Source of the DNA: Streptomyces sp. NBC_01283
GTDB taxonomy: Bacteria > Actinomycetota > Actinomycetes > Streptomycetales > Streptomycetaceae
Length of the DNA stretch: 64,000 nucleotides
Direction: 5' to 3'
Assembly: GCF_041435335.1 (NCBI RefSeq)
Contig: NZ_CP108430.1
Coordinates: 1,488,001-1,552,000, forward strand
Shown: piece after piece, positions 52,477 through 62,026 of the stretch
Numbering within the stretch: position 1 is the stretch's first letter
Layout: each line of letters begins with the position of its first letter
The notes under the pieces: model-generated
Database searches by the model: none
Told to the model about the DNA's origin: nothing
The model's input: the letters and a program-made list of their open reading frames with translations, nothing else
Made by a program: the position numbers and the translations under genes

Positions 52477-54075
52477 GTGGCGCAGCAACAGCCGGCGGAG
52501 ACTGCCGTTGCCCCGGATGTCCGCGCCGAGGAGAACCGGCTGCGCAAGGACCTCGGGTTCTGGGGCCTGACCGCGATCGGTTTCTCCAACATCCTCGGCT
52601 CGGGCTGGCTCTTCGCCGCCATGTACGCCGCCCAGACCGCAGGACCCGCCGCGCTGCTCTCCTGGGTCGCGGCCGGCCTGCTCTGCGCGCTGGTGGCCCT
52701 GGTCATGGTCGAACTCGGCGCCACCAGGCCCGAAGGCGGCGGCACGGTCCGCTGGCCGCTGTACGCGAACGGCCGCCTCGTCGGCACGGTAGTCGGCTGG
52801 TCCGTCATGCTCTCCGTGGGCGGCACCGCGGCCGAGATCAGCGCGATCATGCAGTACGCCGCCCACTACGTGCCCGGGCTCTACCGCGACGGCAGCCTCA
52901 CCGCGTCGGGTCTGGGTGTCGCCACCGCACTGAGCGTGCTGCTCACCGCGCTGAACTGGTTCGCGGTGCGGATGTTCGCCCGCATGAACAACCTCGTGTC
53001 GGTGTTCAAGGTCGTCGTCCCGCTGCTCACGGTGGTCGCCCTGTTCCTGTCCGGCACTCACTCGGGCCGCCTCACGGACCACGGCGGGTTCGCCCCGTAC
53101 GGCTACGCGGCCTGCCTCACCGCACTCGCGGGCGGCGGCATCGTGTACTCCGTGAACGGCTTCCAGGCCCCTCTGGACTTCTCCGGAGAGGCCCGCAACC
53201 CGCGCCGCAACGTCCCCGCCGCCGTCCTCACCGGCATCGGCCTCGCGGTGCTCGTCTACCTCGGGCTGCAACTCGCCTTCCTCTACACGGTGCCCGACTC
53301 ACTGCTCGCGCACGGCTGGCAGGGAGTCAACTTCGAGTCACCGTTCGGCCAGCTCGCCCTCGTCCTGAACCTGCACTGGTTGGCCACCCTGCTCTACGCC
53401 GACGCGGTGGTCTCCCCGGGCGGCTCCGCCTACGTGGGCGTCGCGATCGACGCCCGCCACACCTACGCCCTCTCGAAGAACGGCCTGCTCCCCCGCTTCT
53501 TCATGCGCATCGATCCCCGCTCCGGCATCGCACGCCGCGCCCTGGTCCTCAACCTCGCGGTCATCATCGTGTTCATGCTCCCGTTCGGCGGCTGGCAGGA
53601 CATCGTGAGTGTGATGGGAGACATGTACCTGATCATCTACGCGGCCTCGGCGGTGGCCGTGGCGTCCTTCCGGGCGCACGACCGGGAGCGTGGCCTGCCC
53701 CTGGCGGACGGCCACATGCCGGGGGTCCGCTGGATCGCACCGGTCAGTTTCGCCGTGGCGACCGAGTTCATCTACTGGTCGGGCTGGGACGACCTGCGAC
53801 TCGCCCTGCCTCTCGTCCTCGCCGGTGTCCCGCTGTTCCTGCTGCAACGACGCAGGACGGCGGGCAGCCCTCCGGCCGAGGAACTGCGCCAGGGCGCCTG
53901 GATCGTGTTCCACCTGGCGGCACTTGCCCTGCTGTCGTGGCTCGGCACGTTCGGCGGCTCCGGCCATCTGCCGGCGCCCTACGACTCGCTCGTGGTGGGC
54001 GTCGTCGCCTTCGCGGTCTTCGCCTGGGCAGTCCGCTCAGGCACAGCCCACCTCCGCACGAACCCCGCTCACTGA
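52477..54075 (+). CDS. APC family amino acid permease
   Basis: A 532-residue inner-membrane transporter with about twelve membrane segments. The first has the APC entry motif GFWGLTAIGFSNILGSGWLFA; later segments include the conserved YSVNGFQAPLDFSGEARNPRRN loop. It most likely takes up an amino acid or polyamine; the substrate cannot be read from the sequence. The GTG at 52477 is chosen because GAGGAGG lies 8 nt upstream; an earlier GTG at 52453 lacks a site. Its stop codon is embedded in a terminator hairpin. Confidence 0.92.
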   Translation: MAQQQPAETAVAPDVRAEENRLRKDLGFWGLTAIGFSNILGSGWLFAAMYAAQTAGPAALLSWVAAGLLCALVALVMVELGATRPEGGGTVRWPLYANGRLVGTVVGWSVMLSVGGTAAEISAIMQYAAHYVPGLYRDGSLTASGLGVATALSVLLTALNWFAVRMFARMNNLVSVFKVVVPLLTVVALFLSGTHSGRLTDHGGFAPYGYAACLTALAGGGIVYSVNGFQAPLDFSGEARNPRRNVPAAVLTGIGLAVLVYLGLQLAFLYTVPDSLLAHGWQGVNFESPFGQLALVLNLHWLATLLYADAVVSPGGSAYVGVAIDARHTYALSKNGLLPRFFMRIDPRSGIARRALVLNLAVIIVFMLPFGGWQDIVSVMGDMYLIIYAASAVAVASFRAHDRERGLPLADGHMPGVRWIAPVSFAVATEFIYWSGWDDLRLALPLVLAGVPLFLLQRRRTAGSPPAEELRQGAWIVFHLAALALLSWLGTFGGSGHLPAPYDSLVVGVVAFAVFAWAVRSGTAHLRTNPAH

Positions 54076-54112
54076 GCGGGGACAGGGACGGGCATTCATG
54101 CACCCGGCCCTG
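54063..54112. terminator. Bidirectional double hairpin at the end of the permease gene
   Basis: CCCCGCTC-ACT-GAGCGGGG (54063-54081) is a perfect 8-bp stem that contains the permease stop codon. A second stem CAGGGaCGGG / CCCGgCCCTG (54083-54112) follows. Together they separate the permease from the convergent 1384-aa gene. Confidence 0.75.
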
Positions 54113-54153
54113 CCCCACGCATTCCCCTCCCAGCCGTCACACCGAACGATGAG

Positions 54154-57100
54154 TCAGCCGCGACGCGGCTTCTGCTCTGGCTGCTCCGCCCAGGCCCTGG
54201 CGAACCGTTCGTGAACGGGGATCGGGGTGGCGAGGGCTGCGGGGCCGTCCGCCGGGGCGGGCGGCGCGGGGCGGGGCGCCTTCGCGGCAGTGAGTTCCTT
54301 GCGGACGGCGCGGTGGTGGTCGAGGGTCCAGGTGTTCCAGCGGCGGACGGTGCGGTCGGCCGGACGGTCGAGGGCGTGCAGTTGAAGGTGCAGGGCCGCC
54401 GCGTCGCGGCCTACGCCGAGGGCCGCCGCGGCCTCTTCCACCAGAGCCGGGACGCTGAACAGCGGGTTGGTCTCGTACTGGCCCGGCGGGACCGGGGTGA
54501 CGGCGGAGCGGTCCGCCAGCCGGCGCAGGGCGGTGAGGAGATCGGCGGGGGCGTCCGTGAGCCGGTCGACGAGGGCGCGGGCACCTGCCGCGGCCGGGTC
54601 ACCGACCGGGCGTTCGGTGAGCGCCCAGGCGGCGGCGGTGGCGGCGGCCCGCACCCCGTCGGCGGCCAGGGGCTCCGGGACGCGGCCGGTGAGCAGGGCA
54701 GTGGCCCAGGTCTCGGGGAGGCCCCGGTCCGCGGCGAGGGCGGCGGCGTGGCTGCCGTCGTCGGTGTACGGGCCGGTGCCCAGGAGTCCGGCCCAGGCGG
54801 CGGCCATCCGTTCCGCGGCGGCGGTCATACCACCGGGCGCCCACAGCTCGGCCGGGTCCGCGGGCAGGGCTGCCGCGAGCATGGTGCGCCGGCCGGCCGG
54901 GCCGAGCCGCGCCCGCACATCGTCGTACGCCCAGACGGTGTCCCGGTCCGCCTTGTACGGCTTGGCGCGGAGCAGCTTGCGATGCTCGTCGTAGTCGTCT
55001 CTGCCGGCGAACCCGTCCAGGACCAGGGCGGCGATCGGGCGCGGCACTCCGGTGCGCCAGCGGAACAGGTCCACCGCCTCCTCGGGCACCGGCAGCGGTC
55101 CGTGTTCGGCAAGCAGGGCCAGCAGGCGGGGCAGCCGGGTGGTGTCGTCGCCGGTGATGGTGTGGGTCTCGCACTCCTCGGCGTCGGCGGGCGCCGGGCC
55201 GTCGGCGCGGTGGAGGAAGGGGGCGAGGCCGCTGCGGACCGGGCCGGAGGCGATCAGGGCGCCGCCGCCGCGGAGTTCGGCGATCCGCTGCTCGGGGGCG
55301 CGGCCGGTCCGCCAGACGCTGTCGGCCTCGGCGAACGGCTGTCGGCTCCACACGCCGAGCAGGGCGGTGAGAGCCTGCCGTTCCTCGTCGGGGGTGGCGG
55401 CGACGACGGCGCGCCAGGCAACTGCGTCGATCCGGCCGGTCAGCACCGCCCACTCCGGCGGCGTGGCGGGCAGAGCGAGCACCCGGACCTCGTCCTCGAT
55501 CTCGCCGCGTAGGTACCGGCCGTCGGCGGCGACCGAGGTGAGGAGCGCGGGCTGCGGCTGTGGTGGATGCTCCTCGAAGGGCCGCAACTGGGGCAACAGG
55601 CCACGCAGCGCGGGGGTGAGGCGGGTGTCGGGTGCCGGGTCGGGCAGGTCGACGACCGGACCGGACCGCATCACGGCGACCCGGTGGGACAGTTCCCGGC
55701 GGCGGCGCAGTACGTCGGCGGCGAGTTGGGCGGCGCGGTCGACGCCGGCCCGGATCCGCGGGTCGGTCACGCCGGGCAGCGGGTGGGGCATGTCGTTGCC
55801 GCTCCCGGCGCCGGGGTGCAGTAGCCGGCGCACGTCTGTGTCGGCAACGGCCCGCAGGGCCTTGGAGGATGTTTCGTCACGGGGGATGAGGAAGTGCCAA
55901 TAGGCGGGCGGCGGCACGGGCCCGGCCTGCTCGCCGAGAGTGGCGCGCACCGGGGAGCGGTCGCGGCTGCCGGGGAAGCCCCTGACCTGCCAGAGCAGGG
56001 AGTTGTCCTCGGCGGCGTGGCTGCGGATGGTGACCTCGCCGGTCATGACGGCGTCCTCGCCGCCGAGCGGCAGGGCGAGGATGCCCCAGGGGCGGCGGCC
56101 CCAGCGGCGGCTGCGGTAGGAGGCGGTGCGGCCGTCAATGGTTTCCAGCACGAAGGCGCGGGGTGACGGCCCGTCGTGCGGCGTGCGGTAGTGGACCCGG
56201 CAGCCGGCGAGCTGCCCGTCCTGGCCCAGCGGGGAGGGCGGGGCGCCGGCCGGCAGCGCGGCGAGGATCCGGTGGTCGGCAAAGGGCTCGGTTCCGGGCG
56301 GGGTTTCGGCGGGGCGGTGGAATGCGGGCAGGGCGCGGTCGTCGGTGGGGGTTCCTGTGCCCGGGTCGAAGCGGGCCCAGCCAGTCCTGCGTTCGCCGAA
56401 TACCTCGGAGCTCCAGAGGGCGTGGCCGTCGTACATCTGGTAGTCGCGGTGGCCGACACCCTCGTGGCCACCGGCGCGCAGGACTCGTTCGCCGTCGAAA
56501 CGCCCACCGCCATCAGGGGTCTCGAACTGATAGCCGAGGCCGCCCTGGATGCTGCCGCCGTAGGGGGCCAGTCCGAACGTCTGCTCCGGTTCGAAGGTCT
56601 CGCCGGGCCGGTCGGACCAGTAGGCGTGCCGGGGCCGCGAGCCGCCCTCGGCTTCACCCCACGCGACGAGGAACCGGCCACCCACCCAGTGCACGGTGTG
56701 GGAACGGGAGGCGTCGGGCAGTTCCAGGGTGTGATCGCCGCGCCGGCCTGCGTGGTCGACCGCGATGGCGCGCGCTTCCCCGTACACGGTGAGCACCGGC
56801 CAGGTGCAGGTGACGTGCACGGTCTCGTCAGGACGGAACTCGGCAAGGGCCCGCTCCAGGGCGGGCCAGCCCAGCTCCTCGGGCAGTCCGGCGCGCAGGG
56901 TGCGGGCCAGCGGGCCGGTGAGGTCGAGGGCGTCGAGGGCTTCCTCGATGCCGTCCAGGGCGATGGCGGTGGGCCGGTCGAGGAGATCGCGCAGTTCGTC
57001 CACGGCTTCGTCGGCGGCGGCGAGGCCACCGCCGCGCAGGGCGTCGAGGAGCTTCTCGATCCGGGCGTGCACCTCGGCGGCAACGCCCGGGTTGTGCGGG

Positions 57101-58308
57101 AGCCGGCTGATGGCGGTGCCGGGGCGGGGCCCGGCGGTGGCACCGGGACGGGAGCGGAGCCCGGCGTGCACGGTGTCCTCCAGACGGGGCCCGAACACCG
57201 GGTCGGCGGCGAGCGCCTTGAGGTCCCGCTGCGAGCGCTCGTCCCAGAACTGCAGGCGGATGGCGGCGCCAGGGTCCTCGACGGGTATGCCCTCGGCGAG
57301 GCAGAGGTCGAGCAGGTCCGCGTCCAGGTGCTGCCACCGGTAGCGGTCCTCGTGCAGCCGGACCGGGGTGCCGGCCGCCCGCAGCAGCGGTGCGAACCGG
57401 CCCACCAGGTCGAGGAGTTCGGCCGGCATGGGCTGACTGGTCACCCCGCCGCCGGCGACACGGCGGTGCGAGTAGTCGGCGCAGTAGCGGCGCAGCCAGG
57501 CGCCTAGGCCGCCCTCAGGGGCGATCCGGCCGGCCGCTGCCGCGTCGGCGGCGCCGCAGCGGATGAGCAGCCGCAGCCAGGCAGCCGCGTTGTACTTCGA
57601 CTCGGGGAACAAGTCCAGGAGTCGTGTGGCCTGGTCGTCCGTCGGCGGGTGCGCGGCGAGCGGTCCGGCGGCGGCGTCGAGCAGCCGGTCGGGTACGGCC
57701 TTGCCGCCGGCTGCGGCCAGCAGCCCGCCCAGCACCCGGGCCTCCTCATCGGTGCCGAGGCCGGCGGCGCGGGCCGAGTCGCGGACCCGGCGGGTCAGGT
57801 CTGCGGGGAGCTCGCCGGGCGACGCCGCCCAGGTGATCAGCAGATGGACGAACTCACGGTGTGCGTCGTCGGGTTCGAGGATCGAGGTCAGCCAGGTGTG
57901 GTGCCCGCTGAGTTCGGTGGCGGGCAGGGCGCCGAACCGGGCGAACAGCAGCACATTCGCCCGCCGCCAGCCGGCGTCGACGTGCAGCCGGTGATCGCGT
58001 TCGGCAGCGCGCGCCTGGCCGTAGGCGCGGGCGGCCGAGCGGCGGTGCGTCTCCAACAGCCAGTGGCCGACGGTGTCCCAGAACCAGGGCAGATGGGCCG
58101 TCGGCAGACCTCGGGCCAGGCCCTCCATGTCGTCCACGAACCGGCCGGGCTTCTCCCAGGCCCGCCCCCGCTTCCGGTCGGCCTCGTCGAGGACGGCGAG
58201 CGCGGCGGCCTCGGCGGCCGGATCACGGGTGCGCGCCCAGTCGGCGTAGGTCTCGGAGATGCGGTGGTTGGCCGGGAGCGGGACGACAGTGTCGGTGCGG
58301 CTGGTCAT
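54154..58308 (-). CDS. Large protein of unknown function
   Basis: A 1384-residue protein that I cannot place in a family. It is rich in Arg, Ala, Pro and Trp, has no signal peptide or membrane segment, and reads as several alpha-helical blocks (for example LPWFWDTVGHWLLETHRRSAARAYGQA) separated by a beta-rich central part with WVGGRFLVAWGEAEGG and YWSDRPGETFEPE, which could be a propeller-like or scaffold region. The C-terminus is basic and Pro-rich. The start MTSRTDTVV was chosen at the first ATG clear of the desaturase gene; the frame stays open further but overlaps that gene. In Streptomyces such long proteins are often found near MoxR-type ATPases, but none is in this window. Confidence 0.8.
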   Translation of the reverse strand: MTSRTDTVVPLPANHRISETYADWARTRDPAAEAAALAVLDEADRKRGRAWEKPGRFVDDMEGLARGLPTAHLPWFWDTVGHWLLETHRRSAARAYGQARAAERDHRLHVDAGWRRANVLLFARFGALPATELSGHHTWLTSILEPDDAHREFVHLLITWAASPGELPADLTRRVRDSARAAGLGTDEEARVLGGLLAAAGGKAVPDRLLDAAAGPLAAHPPTDDQATRLLDLFPESKYNAAAWLRLLIRCGAADAAAAGRIAPEGGLGAWLRRYCADYSHRRVAGGGVTSQPMPAELLDLVGRFAPLLRAAGTPVRLHEDRYRWQHLDADLLDLCLAEGIPVEDPGAAIRLQFWDERSQRDLKALAADPVFGPRLEDTVHAGLRSRPGATAGPRPGTAISRLPHNPGVAAEVHARIEKLLDALRGGGLAAADEAVDELRDLLDRPTAIALDGIEEALDALDLTGPLARTLRAGLPEELGWPALERALAEFRPDETVHVTCTWPVLTVYGEARAIAVDHAGRRGDHTLELPDASRSHTVHWVGGRFLVAWGEAEGGSRPRHAYWSDRPGETFEPEQTFGLAPYGGSIQGGLGYQFETPDGGGRFDGERVLRAGGHEGVGHRDYQMYDGHALWSSEVFGERRTGWARFDPGTGTPTDDRALPAFHRPAETPPGTEPFADHRILAALPAGAPPSPLGQDGQLAGCRVHYRTPHDGPSPRAFVLETIDGRTASYRSRRWGRRPWGILALPLGGEDAVMTGEVTIRSHAAEDNSLLWQVRGFPGSRDRSPVRATLGEQAGPVPPPAYWHFLIPRDETSSKALRAVADTDVRRLLHPGAGSGNDMPHPLPGVTDPRIRAGVDRAAQLAADVLRRRRELSHRVAVMRSGPVVDLPDPAPDTRLTPALRGLLPQLRPFEEHPPQPQPALLTSVAADGRYLRGEIEDEVRVLALPATPPEWAVLTGRIDAVAWRAVVAATPDEERQALTALLGVWSRQPFAEADSVWRTGRAPEQRIAELRGGGALIASGPVRSGLAPFLHRADGPAPADAEECETHTITGDDTTRLPRLLALLAEHGPLPVPEEAVDLFRWRTGVPRPIAALVLDGFAGRDDYDEHRKLLRAKPYKADRDTVWAYDDVRARLGPAGRRTMLAAALPADPAELWAPGGMTAAAERMAAAWAGLLGTGPYTDDGSHAAALAADRGLPETWATALLTGRVPEPLAADGVRAAATAAAWALTERPVGDPAAAGARALVDRLTDAPADLLTALRRLADRSAVTPVPPGQYETNPLFSVPALVEEAAAALGVGRDAAALHLQLHALDRPADRTVRRWNTWTLDHHRAVRKELTAAKAPRPAPPAPADGPAALATPIPVHERFARAWAEQPEQKPRRG

Positions 58309-58367
58309 GCCCCGATCGTGCCAGGCGGTACTGACAGGACTGCGTGGAGACGGCTCCCGTACCGGAA

Positions 58368-59486
58368 TCAGGCCGCGACGAGCTCCGGCTCGCGGTCCGG
58401 CATCTTGAGCTTGGGCTTCTTGTTCGGCAGCGAGAGCCGGAAGACCTTGTGCCACGCGGAGAACACCTGCTTGGGCAGCGGACCGGTGACGTACTCCAGC
58501 TCGTACTTCTCGAACAGCGCGCGCACCTTCACCGCGACCTCGGCGTACCGGTTGCTCGGCAGGTCCGGGAACAGGTGGTGTTCGATCTGGTGCGACAGGT
58601 TGCCGGTCATGAAGTGCATGGCCTTGCTGCCGCTGATGTTCGCCGAGCCCATCATCTGGCGCAGGTACCACTGGCCGCGCGTCTCGCCCTTGATCGACCG
58701 GCGCTCGAAGACCTGCACGCCCTCGGGGAAGTGCCCGCACATGATCACCGAGTGGGACCAGATGTTGCGGACCAGGTTCGCGGTGAACGTGGCGCCGAGC
58801 GTGGGGAGGAACGACGGACCCGAAAGCAGCGGGTGGATCACGTAGTCCTTGAGCACCTGCTTGCGGATCTTGCGGCCCACGGCCTTGGCCCGCGCGCGGA
58901 ACTCCGGGTTCTTGCGGCGGCGCTTGTCCAGGTTCTTGCCGAGCTCCAGGTCGTACGCGGCGATGCCGTACTCGAAGAAGCAGGCGTTGAGGAAGTTCCA
59001 CAGCGGCTGGCCGAGGTAGACCGGGTGCCACTTCTGGTCCTCGTCGACGCGCATGATGCCGTAGCCGAGGTCGTTGTCCTTGCCGATCACGTTGGTGTAC
59101 GTGTGGTGCAGCTCGTTGTGCGAGTGCTTCCACTGCTCGGACGGCGAGACGTGATCCCACTCCCAGGTGCTGGAGTGGATCTTCGGGTCGCGCATCCAGT
59201 CCCACTGGCCGTGCAGGATGTTGTGGCCGATCTCCATGTTGTCCATGATCTTCGCCACGGACAGACCGGCGGTGCCGAGCAGCCACGCGGGCGGGAAGAT
59301 CGAGAACAGCAGCACACCCCGGCTGACCAGCTCGAGCTTGCGCTGCGCCGAGATGACCTTACGGATGTAGGCGGCGTCTTTCTCGCCGCGGCCGGCAATC
59401 ACCTCGTCGCGGATCGCGTCCAGCTCGCGGCCGAGCTCCTCGATCTGCTCCGCGGTCAGGTGGGCGGTGGGGTCGATGGCGGTCAA
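58368..59486 (-). CDS. Membrane acyl-lipid desaturase
   Basis: A 372-residue di-iron fatty-acid desaturase of the membrane-bound type. The three His boxes are HNILH (88-92), HNELHH (123-128) and HQIEHH (299-304), with hydrophobic segments between them. It probably introduces a double bond into acyl chains of membrane lipids, as the DesA3-like enzymes of actinobacteria do. The TTG start is preferred: AGGAG is 4-5 nt upstream, and the family in Streptomyces begins at this point (TAIDPTAHLTAEQIEEL). It lies 7 nt from the gene for its reductase partner and is the second gene of that transcript. Confidence 0.93.
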   Translation of the reverse strand: MTAIDPTAHLTAEQIEELGRELDAIRDEVIAGRGEKDAAYIRKVISAQRKLELVSRGVLLFSIFPPAWLLGTAGLSVAKIMDNMEIGHNILHGQWDWMRDPKIHSSTWEWDHVSPSEQWKHSHNELHHTYTNVIGKDNDLGYGIMRVDEDQKWHPVYLGQPLWNFLNACFFEYGIAAYDLELGKNLDKRRRKNPEFRARAKAVGRKIRKQVLKDYVIHPLLSGPSFLPTLGATFTANLVRNIWSHSVIMCGHFPEGVQVFERRSIKGETRGQWYLRQMMGSANISGSKAMHFMTGNLSHQIEHHLFPDLPSNRYAEVAVKVRALFEKYELEYVTGPLPKQVFSAWHKVFRLSLPNKKPKLKMPDREPELVAA

Positions 59487-59493
59487 GGTACTC

Positions 59494-60549
59494 CTACCGT
59501 TCGATGTCGCAGGGGCCCGCCGCGGCGGACACGCAGGTCTGGATGAGGACGCCCGGCTCGGCCTCGGTGATCTCGCCGGTGCGCAGGTCGCGGACGGCGC
59601 CGGCCTTGAGCGGCGTGACGCAGCCGAAGCAGATGCCCATGCGGCACCCGGAGGGCATGAGCACGCCGGCCTCCTCGCCGACGTCCAGCAACGGCGTGGC
59701 GCCGTCCGCGTCGGCTGTCTTGCCGGTGGCGCTGAACGTGACCTCGCCGCCGTCGCCGACGACGACGATGCTGGGGCGGAAGCGTTCGGTGTGCAGGCGC
59801 TCTTGTACGCCGTGCTCACTCCAGTGCTCTTCGGCGGCGTCGAGCAGGCCCGCGGGCCCGCAGGCCCAGGTCTCGCGCTCGGCCCAGTCGGGCACCAGCT
59901 CGTCGAGACGGGCGATGTCGAGCATGCCGTCCGTGTCGGTGTGTACCTCGGTGAGCCGCAGCTTCGTGTCCGTGACCAGGTCGTGCAGTTCGTCGCGGAA
60001 GATCACGTCCTGCGGCCGTGGCGCGCAGTGGACCATGACGACGTCGTCGAACTCGGTGTCGCGCAGCATGCCCATCACGGGCGTGATGCCGCTGCCGGCC
60101 GTCAGGTAGAGCACCTTGGCGGGCCTGGCCTGCGGCAGCACGAAGTCACCGGTCGGCTGGTCGAGCTGGATCAGCGTGCCGGGTTTCGCTCTGCGGACCA
60201 GGTGGTTGCTGACCTTGCCGTCCGGGATCGCCTTCACGGTGATCGTGACGCGACCGTCCTGGCGGTTGGTCGGCGAGGTGAGGGAGTAGGCACGCCACAG
60301 GCGCACTCCCTCGACGTCGACCCCGATCCGCACGTACTGACCGGCCGTGTGGCCGCGCCAGCCCCGTCCCGGCCTGATCACGATGGTCGCGGCGTCATCC
60401 GTCTCGGGGTGCACGGCCTCGATGCGCCCACGCAGGTCGGCGCCCGCCCGGAGCGGGCTGACCAGGTCGAGGTAGTCCGACGGCAGCAGCGGCGTCGTGA
60501 CCATCTCCAGCAGTTTCCAGGCCCTGCCGCGGAGGGCTGTACTCGTCAT
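59494..60549 (-). CDS. Flavin and [2Fe-2S] ferredoxin reductase for the desaturase
   Basis: A 351-residue reductase. The FAD-binding segment RAYSLTSP, the NAD-binding GSGITPVMGMLRD, and the C-terminal plant-type ferredoxin domain with CRMGICFGC...C identify it as an oxygenase/desaturase reductase that passes electrons from NAD(P)H to the desaturase. It is encoded directly upstream of the desaturase and on the same strand. The ATG is the first in the frame not overlapping the divergent regulator gene. Like its partner it is well conserved in Streptomyces. Confidence 0.93.
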   Translation of the reverse strand: MTSTALRGRAWKLLEMVTTPLLPSDYLDLVSPLRAGADLRGRIEAVHPETDDAATIVIRPGRGWRGHTAGQYVRIGVDVEGVRLWRAYSLTSPTNRQDGRVTITVKAIPDGKVSNHLVRRAKPGTLIQLDQPTGDFVLPQARPAKVLYLTAGSGITPVMGMLRDTEFDDVVMVHCAPRPQDVIFRDELHDLVTDTKLRLTEVHTDTDGMLDIARLDELVPDWAERETWACGPAGLLDAAEEHWSEHGVQERLHTERFRPSIVVVGDGGEVTFSATGKTADADGATPLLDVGEEAGVLMPSGCRMGICFGCVTPLKAGAVRDLRTGEITEAEPGVLIQTCVSAAAGPCDIER

Positions 60550-60574
60550 GACTTCAGCTTGCTGCGCCTCAAGG

Positions 60575-60601
60575 CGTAAAGTCCTGACCGCAGGACGTAA
60601 A
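60575..60601. promoter_or_regulatory. Operator-like palindrome between reductase and PucR genes
   Basis: GTCCTG-ACCG-CAGGAC (60581-60596) is a perfect 6-bp dyad. CGTAAA also occurs twice, at 60575 and 60596, 21 bp apart (two helix turns). Placed between the divergent desaturase and regulator operons, it is a candidate binding site for the regulator. Confidence 0.5.
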
Positions 60602-60636
60602 TCTGGTCGGCCAAATTGTTCGCAGGAAACAAAAAC

Positions 60637-61776
60637 GTGAGCCATGCAATCCAGAGGGCCAGCGAGCTGGCCCTGGACGAGACGACGGTCACCGCACTTC
60701 GGGCCGCGGTGAAGACCACCGCCGACGAGGTCGTCCAGGCGATCATCGACGAGGTCCCTCCCTACGCCAACGCCCTGTCGGGCCGCATGGGCGCCACCAT
60801 CCGCCGCGCCGTCCGCACCACCCTGGGGCACTACCTGGACCTCGCGAGCGGGCACGCCACCGGCGGCGACGCCGGTGACGCGGCCTACGAGCTGGGCCGC
60901 GGCGAGGTGCGCGACGGCCGTTCGATGGACGCCCTGCTCAGCGCCTACCGCGTCGGCGCCCGCGTGGCCTGGCGGTGCCTGGCAGCGGGTGCCGTACCCG
61001 CAGGTCTGCCCGCCGCCGAGGTCGCCAAGTTCGCCGAGCTGACCTTCGCCTACATCGACGAGCTCTCCGCCGCGAGCGCCGCGGGCCACGCCGACGAACT
61101 GGCCGCCCGGGGCAGGGCCCACGAGCGCCACCTGGAACACCTGGCCCGCGACCTCCTCGCCGGCGCGAGCCCGGACGTACTGCTGGCCTCGGCACAACGT
61201 ACCGGGTGGCAGCCTCCGGTCACGCTGACCGCGGTCCTGCTCCCCGCTGCCCAGGCCCGGCCCGCCTACCGCGCGCTCGACCCGAGCACCCTCGTCCTCG
61301 ACGATCTGCCGGACGCCACCGGTGTGCTGCTCGTCCCCGACGCCGACCGATCACACCTCCTGCGGCAGCTGACCGACCGCACCGCCGTGGCCGGCCCGGC
61401 CAGGCCATGGACTCGTGCGTCCGACTCGTACGCACGAGCCGCACGCGCACGCTCCCTCTCCCCCGATATCCGCGACACCGAGGACCACCTGCCCGAGCTG
61501 GTACTGAGCGCCGACGCGGACGCGTTCGCGGACCTGCGTGCCCGAGCCCTCGCACCGCTGCGGACCTTGCCCGCCGCGACCGCACGGCGGCTGGAGGAGA
61601 CGTTGCGGGCGTGGCTGCTGCACCAGGGCAGGCGGGAGGAGGTGGCGGCGGCGCTGTTCGTCCATCCCCAGACGGTCCGCTACCGGATGTCGCAGCTGCG
61701 GGAGCTGTTTCCGGATCTCGCATCGCCGAACCGGGTCCTTGAACTGACGCTGGCGGTCGGTCTTCGGGGCGGCTGA
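60637..61776 (+). CDS. PucR-type helix-turn-helix regulator
   Basis: A 379-residue regulator. The C-terminal domain has the PucR helix-turn-helix LEETLRAWLLHQGRREEVAAALFVHPQTVRYRMSQLRELF at about 322-360; the N-terminal 300 residues form a sensor domain with no membrane segment. It is divergent from the desaturase-reductase pair and probably controls it, as in the equivalent Streptomyces locus. The GTG start follows AGGA by 9 nt; an in-frame TTG 21 nt earlier is a weaker alternative. Codon use is uniform with its neighbours. Confidence 0.88.
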   Translation: MSHAIQRASELALDETTVTALRAAVKTTADEVVQAIIDEVPPYANALSGRMGATIRRAVRTTLGHYLDLASGHATGGDAGDAAYELGRGEVRDGRSMDALLSAYRVGARVAWRCLAAGAVPAGLPAAEVAKFAELTFAYIDELSAASAAGHADELAARGRAHERHLEHLARDLLAGASPDVLLASAQRTGWQPPVTLTAVLLPAAQARPAYRALDPSTLVLDDLPDATGVLLVPDADRSHLLRQLTDRTAVAGPARPWTRASDSYARAARARSLSPDIRDTEDHLPELVLSADADAFADLRARALAPLRTLPAATARRLEETLRAWLLHQGRREEVAAALFVHPQTVRYRMSQLRELFPDLASPNRVLELTLAVGLRGG

Positions 61777-62026
61777 CGCGTACTTCGACGCCCACGAAGT
61801 CCACGAACGCCTCCGCGAGCGGTCCAGGCGGAGCCTCGGGAAGCCCCCTAGGGAAACGGCCTTCATGTCGACGTGGAGGGCGCTGCCCTGGCACGAGCTG
61901 ACCGACGGCCCCGTGCCTCCCTTCCACCAGGTCAAGCGGACGACCGTACGACCGACCGGGCCGGCCCGGCACACCGCGCGGGAGATGATAGAGAGGGAAT
62001 GACGAAACGTGAGGTCAGGAGCTTCC
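61777..62026. other. Gap with a possible gene remnant
   Basis: About 250 bp between the PucR gene and the thioredoxin-like gene. The plus-strand frame from 61763 to 62000 is open, has coding-like third-position GC and reads AYFDAHEVHERLRERSRRS... ending TAREMIERE, but has no start site. It may be a fragment of a lost gene. It is not called as a gene. Confidence 0.3.

Noticed and set aside
61763..62000. Open frame between the PucR and thioredoxin-like genes
   Set aside because: It has coding-like base composition but no start or ribosome binding site and no recognised motif; it is mentioned only as a possible remnant.
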